Source: Pseudomonas synxantha (GTDB lineage Bacteria; Pseudomonadota; Gammaproteobacteria; Pseudomonadales; Pseudomonadaceae). From it: a stretch of 64,000 bases of DNA. The DNA is taken from contig NZ_LT629786.1 in the NCBI RefSeq assembly GCF_900105675.1, forward strand, positions 6,014,001 through 6,078,000, read 5' to 3'. The notes under the pieces were generated by a model. That model was not told where the DNA came from. It worked only from the letters and a program-made list of their open reading frames with translations, and searched no databases. The position numbers were made by a program, and so were the translations under genes. Positions 28,310 through 37,342 of this stretch are shown piece by piece (the first letter of the stretch is position 1; each line of letters starts with the position of its first letter).

Positions 28310-28387
28310 GCCTTGCTCCTAGCAGATAGGGATAATTGGATCGGGGCCAAGTATCGGGAGGCCGTGTGAACACTCTATGTCTTAAAT

Positions 28388-28405
28388 ATGACAATTAGAT
28401 GAAAG
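28388..28405 (-). promoter_or_regulatory. Pho box upstream of pstS
   Basis: On the minus strand, CTTTCAT-CTAA-TTGTCAT matches the Pho box with one change per half-site, 79 bp from the pstS ATG. A downstream AT-rich stretch (ATTTAAGACATAG) can serve as the -10 area. Confidence 0.75.
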
Positions 28406-28481
28406 GCCACTATCGGAAAGCGAAGGCTTGTAAGGAGCGAGACATTGAATGAATGCCTCGCCACAGTGGATTAGGCTAACT

Positions 28482-29771
28482 CTAGCGGCCGCGTTTCCAC
28501 AGATACCCACCCACCAACATCCCCATCACACACAAGACGGCCACGTAGTAAGCCGGGCCCATAGGGCTCTCCTTCATCAACAGCGATACCGCCAATGGTG
28601 TCAGCCCACCGAACACGGCATAAGCGACGTTGTAGGAGAATGACAGGCCACTGAAACGCACCACTGGCGGGAAGGCCTTGACCATCACGTAGGGCACCAC
28701 ACCGATGGTGCCCACGAACAAACCGGTCAATGCGTACAACGGGAACAGCCAGTCCGGGTGAGCCATCAGGCTGTGGTAGAGCGTCCAGGAGGTTGCCAAC
28801 AGCAGCGCGCAACCGGTGACCAATACGCGGCCGGCGCCAAAACGGTCGGCCAGGGCGCCCGAGGCAATGCAACCCAGGCTCAACGTTACGATGGCCAGGC
28901 TGTTGGCTTGCAGCGCAACCGTAGGGCTGAAGTGATAGACGGTTTGCAGCACGGTCGGCGTCATGAGGATGACCACTACGACGCCGGCCGACAACAGCCA
29001 GGTCAGCAGCATCGACAACACAATGGCGCCGCGATGATCGCGCAGCACTGCACGCAACGGCAGCTCGGCAGCCAGGGTCTTGCGTTGCTGCATCTCGGCG
29101 AAGATCGGTGTTTCATGCAGCCAGCGGCGCAGATACACCGACAGCAGCCCGAATACACCGCCGAGCAGGAACGGGATCCGCCAGGCGTAATCGGAGACCT
29201 GCTCCGGGGTATAGGCCGTATTGATGGCGGTGGCCACCAGCGAGCCCAGCAAGATACCGGCGGTGAGGCCGCTGGTCAGGGTGCCGCAGGCGTAGCCGAT
29301 GTGGCGCGGCGGGACGTGCTCGGAGACGAACACCCAGGCGCCCGGTACCTCGCCGCCAATCGCCGCGCCCTGGATGACGCGCATCAGCAGCAGCAGGAGC
29401 GGCGCCCACAGGCCGATCTGCGCGTAAGTCGGCAGCAGGCCCATGATCAGGGTCGGCACGGCCATCATGAAGATGCTCAGGGTGAACATCTTCTTGCGCC
29501 CCAGCAGGTCACCGAAGTGCGCCATGATGATGCCGCCCAGGGGGCGCGCCAGGTAGCCGGCGGCGAAGATGCCGAAGGTCTGCATCATGCGCAGCCATTC
29601 GGGCATGTCGACGGGGAAGAACAGTTTCCCGACCACGGTGGCGAAAAACACGAAGATGATGAAGTCGTAGAACTCCAGCGCCCCGCCCAAGGCAGACAGC
29701 GACAGGGTTTTGTAGTCGTTGCGGGTCAGCGGGCGCGAGGGTTGCGCACTGCTTGCGGGCACGGAAGACAT
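28482..29771 (-). CDS. MFS transporter of the metabolite:H+ symporter type
   Basis: This 429-aa inner-membrane permease has 12 predicted helices. The signature GGALEFYDFIIFVFFATV near residue 30, the loop GDLLGRKKMFTLSI (about 95) and RVIQGAAIGGEVPGAWVFVSEH (about 140) place it in the MHS subfamily, whose members carry dicarboxylates, osmolytes or sugar acids. The substrate is not evident. ATG 29771 (MSSVPASSAQ) agrees with homologues. A longer frame to 30209 would add 146 unrelated residues and is rejected. It is next to pstS but has no Pho box of its own. Confidence 0.88.
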   Translation of the reverse strand: MSSVPASSAQPSRPLTRNDYKTLSLSALGGALEFYDFIIFVFFATVVGKLFFPVDMPEWLRMMQTFGIFAAGYLARPLGGIIMAHFGDLLGRKKMFTLSIFMMAVPTLIMGLLPTYAQIGLWAPLLLLLMRVIQGAAIGGEVPGAWVFVSEHVPPRHIGYACGTLTSGLTAGILLGSLVATAINTAYTPEQVSDYAWRIPFLLGGVFGLLSVYLRRWLHETPIFAEMQQRKTLAAELPLRAVLRDHRGAIVLSMLLTWLLSAGVVVVILMTPTVLQTVYHFSPTVALQANSLAIVTLSLGCIASGALADRFGAGRVLVTGCALLLATSWTLYHSLMAHPDWLFPLYALTGLFVGTIGVVPYVMVKAFPPVVRFSGLSFSYNVAYAVFGGLTPLAVSLLMKESPMGPAYYVAVLCVMGMLVGGYLWKRGR

Positions 29772-30229
29772 GGCAAGGTTTCTCTTATAGTAGTCAGGAC
29801 GGCAAGCCCGGGACTTGCGGCAGGCTTGGCAAGATAGCAAATCGCTCCAAAAAGCACAGCGTCGAGCCCTTAACAGTTCAGTGGCAGGCAATCTTACCGA
29901 CGCAGGCCAGCGCTCAACTCGGCCAGGAGCACAGTTGCCGGAAAAAGCCCCGATACAGCGCCTATTTACCGACCAAATGAGCCTTGGGAGGTCGTCGCGG
30001 CGCCAGCGTCTCGATATACTCGGCCCTTGCAAGCGCAGAACCGCGGTCTTGAGGGCTGCTGTGCCAAACGCCGTTGGGGCCGCCCAGCCGGTTTGGCAGA
30101 GTTTCCCTTTAGCACGCCTTACGAGAAACGCGTCGAACGCGTATGTTTGTGCTGAAACGTTTTTCCAATAGTCGGCTATCCACTTTGCACCACTTATAAG
30201 AAGCGTCACGGGTCAGAGGCACCCCCGGC
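29772..30229. other. 458-bp intergenic region between divergent genes
   Basis: I see no convincing gene here. It must hold the promoters of the MFS gene (minus) and the thioesterase gene (plus). A TATACT hexamer at 30015-30020 could be a plus-strand -10, and an 8-bp inverted repeat TGCCAAAC/GTTTGGCA at 30062-30098, followed by a T-rich GAGTTTCCCTTT, could end a short transcript or fold in a leader. Confidence 0.5.
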
Positions 30230-30634
30230 ATGATCGAACTCGAACAAGAAGATCCTATCCCGCAAGGCGATCTCGCCCTGCAAATCACTGCACTCCCTCG
30301 TGAAACCAACGGTTTTGGCGATATCTTCGGCGGCTGGCTGGTCGCGCAGATGGACCTGGCCGGCACGGCAATGGCCAGCAAGGTTGCCGGTGGGCGAGTG
30401 GCGACTGTAGCTATTGACCGCATGGCCTTCCTGGTACCGGTGGCGGTGGGCGCGCAGCTTTCCTTCTATACCCAGGCCCTGGAAATCGGCCGCAGCTCGA
30501 TCCAGATGATGGTCGAGGTGTGGAGCGATGACCCGCTGTCCAGCGAATGGCGCAAGGTGACCGAGGCGGTATTTGTGTTCGTCGCCATCGATGGCAGCGG
30601 CCGCACGCGGTCTGTGCCGTCACGAGCGCGTTAA
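30230..30634 (+). CDS. Acyl-CoA thioesterase (YciA-like hotdog fold)
   Basis: This 134-aa cytosolic hotdog-fold enzyme hydrolyses acyl-CoA to free acid and CoA. The key segment TNGFGDIFGGWLVAQMDLAGT (split over about 26-46) contains the conserved N...GDIFGGW motif with the catalytic Asp. The second block VAIDRMAFLVPVAVGAQL is typical of the YciA/acyl-CoA hydrolase group. It starts at ATG 30230. It lies 58 bp upstream of the mutarotase gene on the same strand. The chain-length preference cannot be read from the sequence. Confidence 0.9.
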   Translation: MIELEQEDPIPQGDLALQITALPRETNGFGDIFGGWLVAQMDLAGTAMASKVAGGRVATVAIDRMAFLVPVAVGAQLSFYTQALEIGRSSIQMMVEVWSDDPLSSEWRKVTEAVFVFVAIDGSGRTRSVPSRAR

Positions 30635-30692
30635 ACATCGCCGGGTTTTGACGGTCAATTGCCCCATTGCCTGCCATTGAGAGAGCTTTGTT

Positions 30693-31592
30693 ATGCCTAC
30701 GCCCCACGTTGAAACGGTGAAAGTCGACGAGCTGGACTGCTGGCGCATTCGCCACAACGGCGCCGAACTGATGGTGGCCCGGCAGGGTGCGCACATCTTC
30801 AGTTACCAGCGCCAGGGCGAGCAGCCGCTGATCTGGCCGAACCCTGAAGCGGTGTTCAAGCCGGGCAAGGGCATTCGTACCGGCGTGCCGGTGTGCTGGC
30901 CGTGGTTTGGCGTGTTTGATCGCAACCCGCAAAGCGTCAAGGCGATGCGTCAAAGCGATCAACCGGCTGGCGCGCATGGTTTTGTGCGCACCGCCCTCTG
31001 GGAATTGACCGAAACTGCAATTGAAGGTGAAGCCCTGCGCATCGAGCTGGCGCTGCCGGTTCCTGCGGGCGGCTTTCCCGACTGGCCCCATCAGGTCAAC
31101 TTGACGTTAAGCCTGCTGCTGGACGACCAACTGCACATCCAACTGACCAGCCACAATCAAGGCACCGACACCGTGACCCTCAGCCAGGCGCTGCACACCT
31201 ACTTTGCTGTGAGCGATGTGCGCAATGTGCAGGTCGAGGGCCTGGACGGCTTGGCGTATATCGATACCGCCGACGGCTGGACCGAGAAGCAGCAAGCCGG
31301 CCTGCTGCACTTCACCGCCGAGACGGATCGCATCTACCTGGATACGCCGGCGCAGTTGAGCATTGTCGATAAAGACTGGCAGCGCCGCGTCCAACTCATC
31401 AGCCAGGGCTCGAGCTCGACGGTAGTCTGGAACCCCTGGACCGAACGGGCCAAGGCGCTTGATGACATGGCTGACGATGGCTGGCAGGGCATGTTGTGCA
31501 TCGAAACGGCAAATGTGCTGGATGATGTGGTGAGCCTGGCGGCCGGTGAAAGCCACACCTTGGGCGTGAGCATCACCAGTATCACCTTGTAA
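30693..31592 (+). CDS. D-hexose-6-phosphate mutarotase (YeaD-like aldose epimerase)
   Basis: This 299-aa cytosolic enzyme of the galactose-mutarotase superfamily interconverts alpha and beta anomers of hexose 6-phosphates. The beta-sandwich start (NGAELMVARQGAHIFSYQ), the phosphate/sugar-binding IRTGVPVCWPWFG near residue 65-75, the catalytic His in AHGFVRTALWE around residue 95, a second His in LHTYFAVSDV and the final WNPW followed by acidic residues match YeaD proteins. It may be cotranscribed with the thioesterase. A paired REP follows its stop. Confidence 0.9.
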   Translation: MPTPHVETVKVDELDCWRIRHNGAELMVARQGAHIFSYQRQGEQPLIWPNPEAVFKPGKGIRTGVPVCWPWFGVFDRNPQSVKAMRQSDQPAGAHGFVRTALWELTETAIEGEALRIELALPVPAGGFPDWPHQVNLTLSLLLDDQLHIQLTSHNQGTDTVTLSQALHTYFAVSDVRNVQVEGLDGLAYIDTADGWTEKQQAGLLHFTAETDRIYLDTPAQLSIVDKDWQRRVQLISQGSSSTVVWNPWTERAKALDDMADDGWQGMLCIETANVLDDVVSLAAGESHTLGVSITSITL

Positions 31593-31604
31593 ACCCGATC
31601 AAAT

Positions 31605-31692
31605 GTGGGAGGGGCTTGCTCCCGATAGCTTCGGTTCAGTCAATATCTCAAGTGACTGAAGCACCGCTATCGGGAGCAAGCCCCCTCCCACA
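31605..31692. repeat. REPIN-like paired REP palindrome (GCTCCCGATAG variant)
   Basis: The left arm GTGGGAGGGGCTTGCTCCCGATAGC and an inverted right arm with GGGAGCAAGCCCCCTCCCAC lie between convergent genes. The inner T/A substitution is shared with the copy at 34633, so at least two arm subtypes coexist in this window. Confidence 0.9.
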
Positions 31693-31710
31693 TTGGTTAT
31701 GTGTAGGGTT

Positions 31711-32247
31711 TTAGAGATCGGATTCCTTCACTACCCGCACTTTCCCCGCCTCCAGCGCATACGCTGCGTCCGCCAAGTCATTGTTGACCTTCTCCACCTT
31801 CAACGTGCCCGTGACCCACAGCGGCGTGTAGATATCGTCAAGCTTCAATCCCTTGGGATACCGCACCAGCACCAGTTGGTTAGGCGGCGGTGGCGGCACG
31901 TGGATGCAGGCGCCAGGGTAAGGCACCAGGAAGAACAGTGTGCTGCGACCCTTGGCATCGGTTTCCAGCGGCACCGGATAGCCGCCGATACGGATGTTCT
32001 TGCCGTTCATGGCGGCCACGGTCTTGGTGGAATACATCACCGCGGGCAAGCCTTTGCTCTGTTTCAAGCCACCTTTTTCGGTGAACGTGCCTTGGGCTTC
32101 GGGGGAGTTGTGGTCGATCTCGGGCATGGCTTCGAGGGCTTTCTGGTCCGAAAGCGGCATCAGTTCAAGCCAGTCAGTTTCCGGCAGTTCGCCAGCATGG
32201 GTCAGGCCAGGGGCCAGCAGCAGAAGGGTCAATAGAAGACGGCGCAT
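31711..32247 (-). CDS. Exported DUF3299 protein
   Basis: This 178-aa protein has a clear signal peptide (MRRLLLTLLLLAPGLTHA, cleavage before GELP), so it is probably periplasmic. The mature part has the DUF3299 pattern: DWLELMPLSDQKALEAMP, a FFLVPYPGACIHVPPPPPNQ block with Cys-His and a proline run, and TPLWVTGTLKVEK near the end. The fold is thought to be OB-like, and the function is unknown; some relatives neighbour transporter genes. ATG 32247 is chosen because it places the signal peptide at the N-terminus. A start 21 bp upstream is possible. Confidence 0.85.
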   Translation of the reverse strand: MRRLLLTLLLLAPGLTHAGELPETDWLELMPLSDQKALEAMPEIDHNSPEAQGTFTEKGGLKQSKGLPAVMYSTKTVAAMNGKNIRIGGYPVPLETDAKGRSTLFFLVPYPGACIHVPPPPPNQLVLVRYPKGLKLDDIYTPLWVTGTLKVEKVNNDLADAAYALEAGKVRVVKESDL

Positions 32248-32324
32248 GGAGAGGCTCGGCAAATACAAGTGTCGAGCATTCTAGCCCCCTGCGCCTGCGC
32301 AGCGCAGAGGACTTTGTCGGCTGA

Positions 32325-32570
32325 TTACTTCTTTTTGATCAGGCCGTAGATCACCAGCAACACGATGGCACCCACCAGTGCGCCGATGAAGCCCGCACCC
32401 TGGCCTGCCTGGTAGATCCCCAGTGCCTGGCCGCCGTAGGTCGCGGCCAGGGAGCCGGCGATACCCAGCAGGATGGTCATGATCCAGCCCATGCTGTCGT
32501 CGCCAGGCTTGAGGAAACGCGCCAGCAGGCCAACGATCAAGCCGATAAAAATGGTTCCAATGATACCCAT
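32325..32570 (-). CDS. GlsB/YeaQ/YmgE family small membrane protein
   Basis: This 81-aa protein is almost wholly hydrophobic, with three helices separated by FLKPGDDSMGW and GGQALGIYQAGQ loops and a lysine-rich end (GLIKKK), the standard layout of the GlsB/YeaQ/YmgE (transglycosylase-associated) family. Its role is unknown; members are often stress-induced. ATG 32570 (MGIIGTIFIG) has the ribosome-binding site GAGGGAAATGCC. That site lies within the closing arm of a nested hairpin at 32581-32638, suggesting control of translation. Confidence 0.9.
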   Translation of the reverse strand: MGIIGTIFIGLIVGLLARFLKPGDDSMGWIMTILLGIAGSLAATYGGQALGIYQAGQGAGFIGALVGAIVLLVIYGLIKKK

Positions 32571-32580
32571 GGCATTTCCC

Positions 32581-32638
32581 TCTGATTGAATATGAGTCAT
32601 GACAAAGCCTAGCCAGGCTTTGTCATCCTGCAATCAGA
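32581..32638 (-). promoter_or_regulatory. Nested hairpin between purK and the GlsB-like gene
   Basis: The inner perfect 12-bp stem is ATGACAAAGCCT (32599-32610) with AGGCTTTGTCAT (32615-32626), 4-nt loop. The outer 8-bp arms are TCTGATTG (32581-32588) and CAATCAGA (32631-32638). On the minus-strand RNA the 3' outer arm reads CAATCAGA and continues into GGGAAATGCC-ATG, so the fold overlaps the start of the Shine-Dalgarno region of the GlsB-like gene. It has no U run, so simple termination of purK is less likely. Confidence 0.7.
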
Positions 32639-32676
32639 GAGACGACGGCCACCAATGGTTCCCGCCGAACCTCGGG

Positions 32677-33762
32677 TTATTGCTCGGCGATCAGCGCCTC
32701 GACCTTGAGGATCTGTGCCTGCAGGGTCGCACGGTCCTTGCAACGCAGGTTGGCATGGCCGACTTTGCGCCCGGCCTTGAAGGCCTTGCCGTAGTGGTGC
32801 AGGTGGCAGTCGTTGATCGCGATTACCCGTTCAACCGGCGGTACCACGCCAATGAAATTGAGCATGGCGCTCTCGCCGACCTTGGCCGTAGAGCCTAACG
32901 GCAAGCCCGCGACCGCCCGCAGGTGGTTTTCGAACTGGCTGCACTCGGCGCCTTCGGTGGTCCAATGCCCGGAGTTATGCACGCGGGGCGCGATCTCGTT
33001 GGCCTTGAGGCCGCCGTCGACCTCAAAGAACTCGAACGCCATCACGCCGACGTAATCCAGCTGCTTGAGCACACGACTGGAGTAGTCCTCGGCAAGGGCC
33101 TGCAGCGGGTGATCGGTGCTGGCCACGGACACCTTGAGAATGCCGTTGACGTGGGTGTTGTGCACCAAGGGGTAGAAACGGATCTCGCCATCGCGGGCTC
33201 GCACGGCAATCAGCGAGACTTCGCCGGTGAACGGCACGAAGCCTTCCAACAGGCAAGGAACGCTGCCCAGTTCGGCGAAAGTACCGACCACGTCGGCTTC
33301 GCTGCGCAGGACTTTCTGGCCCTTGCCGTCGTAACCCAAAGTGCGGGTTTTCAACACGGCCGGCAGGCCGATGCTGGCGACAGCGGCGTCCAGGTCTGCC
33401 TGGGACTGGATGTCGGCGAAGGCCGGGGTAGGGATGCCCAGGTCCTTGAACATGCTCTTTTCGAACCAGCGGTCCCGGGCGATGCGCAAGGCTTCGGCGC
33501 TCGGGTAAACCGGCACGAACTGCGACAGGAAGGCCACGGTTTCGGCCGGGACGCTTTCGAATTCGAAGGTCACCAAGTCGACTTCGTCAGCCAGTTGGCG
33601 CAGGTGATCCGGGTCGCTGTAGTCAGCGCGCAGGTGTTCACCCAGGGCGGCGGCGCAGGCGTCTGGCGCCGGGTCCAGAAAAGCGAAATTCATTCCCAGC
33701 GGAGTGCCCGCCAGGGCCAGCATGCGGCCCAGTTGGCCGCCACCGATTACACCGATTTTCAT
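32677..33762 (-). CDS. purK: 5-(carboxyamino)imidazole ribonucleotide synthase PurK
   Basis: This cytosolic ATP-grasp enzyme makes N5-carboxy-AIR from AIR, bicarbonate and ATP in purine synthesis. The 361 aa start MKIGVIGGGQLGRML, the N-terminal nucleotide-like motif. The ATP-grasp part includes LKTRTLGYDGKGQ (about 150) and EGFVPFTGEVSLIAVR (about 180), and the end has NEIAPRVHNSGHWT (about 265) with metal-binding Glu/Asn. I chose ATG 33762, which leaves 11 bp after the purE stop. Longer frames into purE have no support. The product feeds PurE, so the pair forms one operon. Confidence 0.96.
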   Translation of the reverse strand: MKIGVIGGGQLGRMLALAGTPLGMNFAFLDPAPDACAAALGEHLRADYSDPDHLRQLADEVDLVTFEFESVPAETVAFLSQFVPVYPSAEALRIARDRWFEKSMFKDLGIPTPAFADIQSQADLDAAVASIGLPAVLKTRTLGYDGKGQKVLRSEADVVGTFAELGSVPCLLEGFVPFTGEVSLIAVRARDGEIRFYPLVHNTHVNGILKVSVASTDHPLQALAEDYSSRVLKQLDYVGVMAFEFFEVDGGLKANEIAPRVHNSGHWTTEGAECSQFENHLRAVAGLPLGSTAKVGESAMLNFIGVVPPVERVIAINDCHLHHYGKAFKAGRKVGHANLRCKDRATLQAQILKVEALIAEQ

Positions 33763-33773
33763 CGTCAACAACC

Positions 33774-34265
33774 TCAGGCGATACGTGGGTCTGGATTGTC
33801 CAGCACGCTGTCTGTCTGCTCGGCACGGAATTTTTTCAGCACCGCGTGGAACTGCGGGTGCTTGGCGCCCAGGATGCTGGCGGACAGCAACGCGGCGTTG
33901 ATCGCGCCGGCCTTGCCGATCGCCAGGGTCGCCACCGGGATACCGGCTGGCATCTGCACGATGGACAACAGCGAATCCACGCCCGAGAGCATCGCCGACT
34001 GCACCGGCACGCCAAGCACCGGCAGGTGGGTCTTGGCTGCACACATGCCTGGCAGGTGCGCCGCGCCACCGGCACCGGCGATGATCACCTCGATGCCACG
34101 GGATTCTGCTTCATCGGCATACTGGAACAGCAAGTCCGGCGTGCGGTGGGCGGAGACCACCTTCACTTCATACGGAATGCCGAGTTTTTCCAGCATATCG
34201 GCGGTGTGGCTAAGGGTGGACCAATCGGACTTGGAGCCCATGATCACGCCAACCAATGCACTCAT
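33774..34265 (-). CDS. purE: N5-carboxyaminoimidazole ribonucleotide mutase PurE
   Basis: This octameric cytosolic mutase converts N5-CAIR to CAIR, the step after PurK. The 163 aa carry the GSKSDWSTL loop (about 10-18), the catalytic SAHRTPD motif (about 40-46) with its His, and [11 protein letters not shown] (about 67-77), all diagnostic of class I PurE. It is 11 bp upstream of purK. A strong terminator lies 39 bp before its ATG in the same direction, so either the upstream RNA is independent or purEK is subject to attenuation. Confidence 0.97.
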   Translation of the reverse strand: MSALVGVIMGSKSDWSTLSHTADMLEKLGIPYEVKVVSAHRTPDLLFQYADEAESRGIEVIIAGAGGAAHLPGMCAAKTHLPVLGVPVQSAMLSGVDSLLSIVQMPAGIPVATLAIGKAGAINAALLSASILGAKHPQFHAVLKKFRAEQTDSVLDNPDPRIA

Positions 34266-34303
34266 CGTCGTGCCTCTTCTCTCTGGGCGCCCGCAGGCGC
34301 GTC

Positions 34304-34344
34304 AAAAAACAACAAGCCACGCGGGAGACCGGCGTGGCTTGTTG
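34304..34344 (-). terminator. Rho-independent terminator 39 bp upstream of purE
   Basis: A 13-bp perfect stem CAACAAGCCACGC/GCGTGGCTTGTTG with a 9-nt loop is followed on the minus strand by TTTTTT (plus A at 34304-34309). The U run exists only in the minus direction, so it acts on RNA coming from above 34344, towards purE. Confidence 0.85.
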
Positions 34345-34516
34345 TACGAATTAGTTTCGGGCCAGAACTGCCTACGCTCAATCAGGCTGCGTTGAAAACA
34401 AACTCGGAATGCTCATTGGCTAAAGCCAACTCCGCTTCCTCGCTTGTTTTTGCCTTGCCTGATCTTCGCTCGGCGAGTTCTGACCTCGAAACGCGGCCGG
34501 TTGGACCGGCCGAAGG
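34304..34516 (-). ncRNA. Candidate structured small RNA or purE leader attenuator
   Basis: A TATACT -10 at 34523-34528 (minus) would start an RNA near 34516. From there to 34304 the minus strand has fully nested inverted repeats: CAGAACT/AGTTCTG (34363-34369 with 34476-34482), ATCAGGC/GCCTGAT (34381-34387 with 34457-34463), AAAACAA/TTGTTTT (34395-34401 with 34444-34450), GGAA/TTCC, and a TTGGCT/AGCCAA tip with a 2-nt loop (34416-34429). It ends in a 13-bp GC-rich hairpin (34310-34344) with a U run. There is no credible ORF. The -35 is weak. I cannot match it to a named RNA family. Confidence 0.6.
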
Positions 34517-34632
34517 CCGCGCAGTATACCGTAATAATCCAGATAAACAGCCCCTGGAATGACCATCTGTCTAGCCGCTCAAACCGGCGGTTTTATTGAC
34601 TCTTGAGTCAGTCCCCTACACCGCAAAACCCT

Positions 34633-34720
34633 GTGGGAGGGGGCTTGCTCCCGATAGCGGTGTTTCAGTGTCCTAATCAGCGCCTGACACACCGCTATCG
34701 GGAGCAAGCCCCCTCCCACA
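34633..34720. repeat. REPIN-like paired REP palindrome (GCTCCCGATAGCGG variant)
   Basis: The GTGGGAGGGGGCTTGCTCCCGATAGCGGTGT arm and its inverted partner are about 40 bp apart, just beyond the 3' end of the LysR gene, where it may insulate that gene from the purE leader region. Confidence 0.9.
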
Positions 34721-34737
34721 TTGGATCTGTGTCAGGC

Positions 34738-35646
34738 TCAGGTACTTTGCGCCGCGCCTCCTTCCAGTTTGCGCCACAGCAACCGCACATTCGCCTTGCG
34801 CACCAATGCACAGCGATACAAACGAATCTCCAGCGGCACATGCCATTGCGGCCCTCCGCACACCACCAGTTCACCGCGTGCCAACTCCGCACGCACACTC
34901 AGCTGCGGCACCCAGGCGATACCCAAGCCTTCAAGGGCCATGCTCTTGAGGCTGTCGGCCATGGCGGTTTCGTAAATGGTCGTGAAGCGCAGGGCCCGCT
35001 GGCGCAGCAGCAGATTCACCGAGCGGCCGAGGAACGCTCCGGCGCTGTAGGCGAGCAGCGGCACACTGCCCTCGCCTTCGAGGTCGAACAGCGGCTTGCC
35101 GTCGGCATCGGCAGCGCAGACCGGGAGCATCTCGGTGTTGCCCAGGTGCAGGGACGGGAAGATCTCGGCGTCCATCTGCATCGCAGCGTCGGGATCGTAG
35201 AACGCCAGCATCAGGTCGCAACCACCTTCGCGAAGAGCGTGTACCGCATCGCCGACGTTGGTGGCGACCAGTCGCGTGGCGATGTTCAGGCCCTCGTTGC
35301 GCAGCTGTGCGATCCAACGTGGGAAGAACCCCAGTGCCAGCGAGTGCGCGGCCGCCACCTGCATGACTTCGCCCTGCCCGCCTTCCAGGTGATGCAAATG
35401 GCGCAGTACTTCGCCCAGCTGTTCGACCACCGTGCGCGCGGTCACCAGAAACAGCTGCCCCGCCGCCGTCAACTCCACTGGCGTACGCGAGCGGTTGACC
35501 AGGGTCAGGCCCAACGCGGCCTCAAGGCTACGGATACGGCGGCTGAACGCCGGTTGGGTGACAAAGCGCCGTTCCGCTGCCTGGGAAAAACTGCGGGTGG
35601 CCGCCAGGGCGCTGAAGTCTTCCAGCCATTTGCTCTCAAGGTTCAT
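34738..35646 (-). CDS. LysR-type regulator, HypT-like
   Basis: This 302-aa transcription regulator has an N-terminal winged HTH (about 1-65, FSALAATRSFSQAAERRFVTQPAFSRRIRSLE spread over the helices) and a two-lobed effector domain. Segments such as AAAHSLALGFFPRWI and LPVCAADADGKPLFDL resemble E. coli HypT, a hypochlorite-responsive regulator, but the redox residues cannot be confirmed by eye. It is divergent from aspA, so control of aspA is plausible by position. ATG 35646 follows GGGAGGAAGTG; an upstream Met 36 bp earlier is less likely. Confidence 0.87.
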   Translation of the reverse strand: MNLESKWLEDFSALAATRSFSQAAERRFVTQPAFSRRIRSLEAALGLTLVNRSRTPVELTAAGQLFLVTARTVVEQLGEVLRHLHHLEGGQGEVMQVAAAHSLALGFFPRWIAQLRNEGLNIATRLVATNVGDAVHALREGGCDLMLAFYDPDAAMQMDAEIFPSLHLGNTEMLPVCAADADGKPLFDLEGEGSVPLLAYSAGAFLGRSVNLLLRQRALRFTTIYETAMADSLKSMALEGLGIAWVPQLSVRAELARGELVVCGGPQWHVPLEIRLYRCALVRKANVRLLWRKLEGGAAQST

Positions 35647-35732
35647 CACTTCCTCCCAAGGGTATGCACCATTTTGGCACACACGCCCGCCATCATAGCT
35701 GGGTCACATCCACATTATGCCGTTTGTGCATA

Positions 35733-35756
35733 GGCCAGTGCTTAACAGCATTGGCC
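35733..35756. promoter_or_regulatory. Inverted repeat in the LysR-aspA intergenic region (operator candidate)
   Basis: GGCCAGTGC-TTAACA-GCATTGGCC is a 9-bp dyad with one mismatch, lying 86 bp from the LysR start and 72 bp from the aspA start. Its location and dyad symmetry suit binding of the divergent LysR regulator. There is no further evidence. Confidence 0.4.
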
Positions 35757-35828
35757 CAAAAAGTTCTACAAGCCTAGCATTCGCAGCGTTCCGGCCAGTT
35801 CCGGGTCCATATCGAGATGATTTCCGTC

Positions 35829-37253
<1,425 letters not shown>

Positions 37254-37307
37254 GCGTTTGTTACACCGCTCACCAGGTTGAGGGACTAGACACCTCTCAC
37301 CTTTTGA

Positions 37308-37342
37308 GGGCCTGAAGGCTCGTTCTTCAGGCCCTTTTTTTT
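37308..37342 (+). terminator. Rho-independent terminator of aspA
   Basis: A 10-bp stem GGGCCTGAAG/CTTCAGGCCC with a 7-nt loop is followed by eight T residues, 55 bp after the aspA stop. Confidence 0.93.

Noticed and set aside
28482..30209. 575-aa version of the MFS transporter
   Set aside because: The first 146 residues have no similarity to transporters and cover the promoter region; ATG 29771 gives a normal protein.
32923..34395. 490-aa open frame antisense to purK-purE
   Set aside because: Spans two well-supported genes in reverse and also enters the terminator region; no recognisable family.
34378..34515. Small peptide gene in the purE upstream region
   Set aside because: No frame shows a ribosome-binding site with a plausible peptide; nested inverted repeats explain the sequence better.
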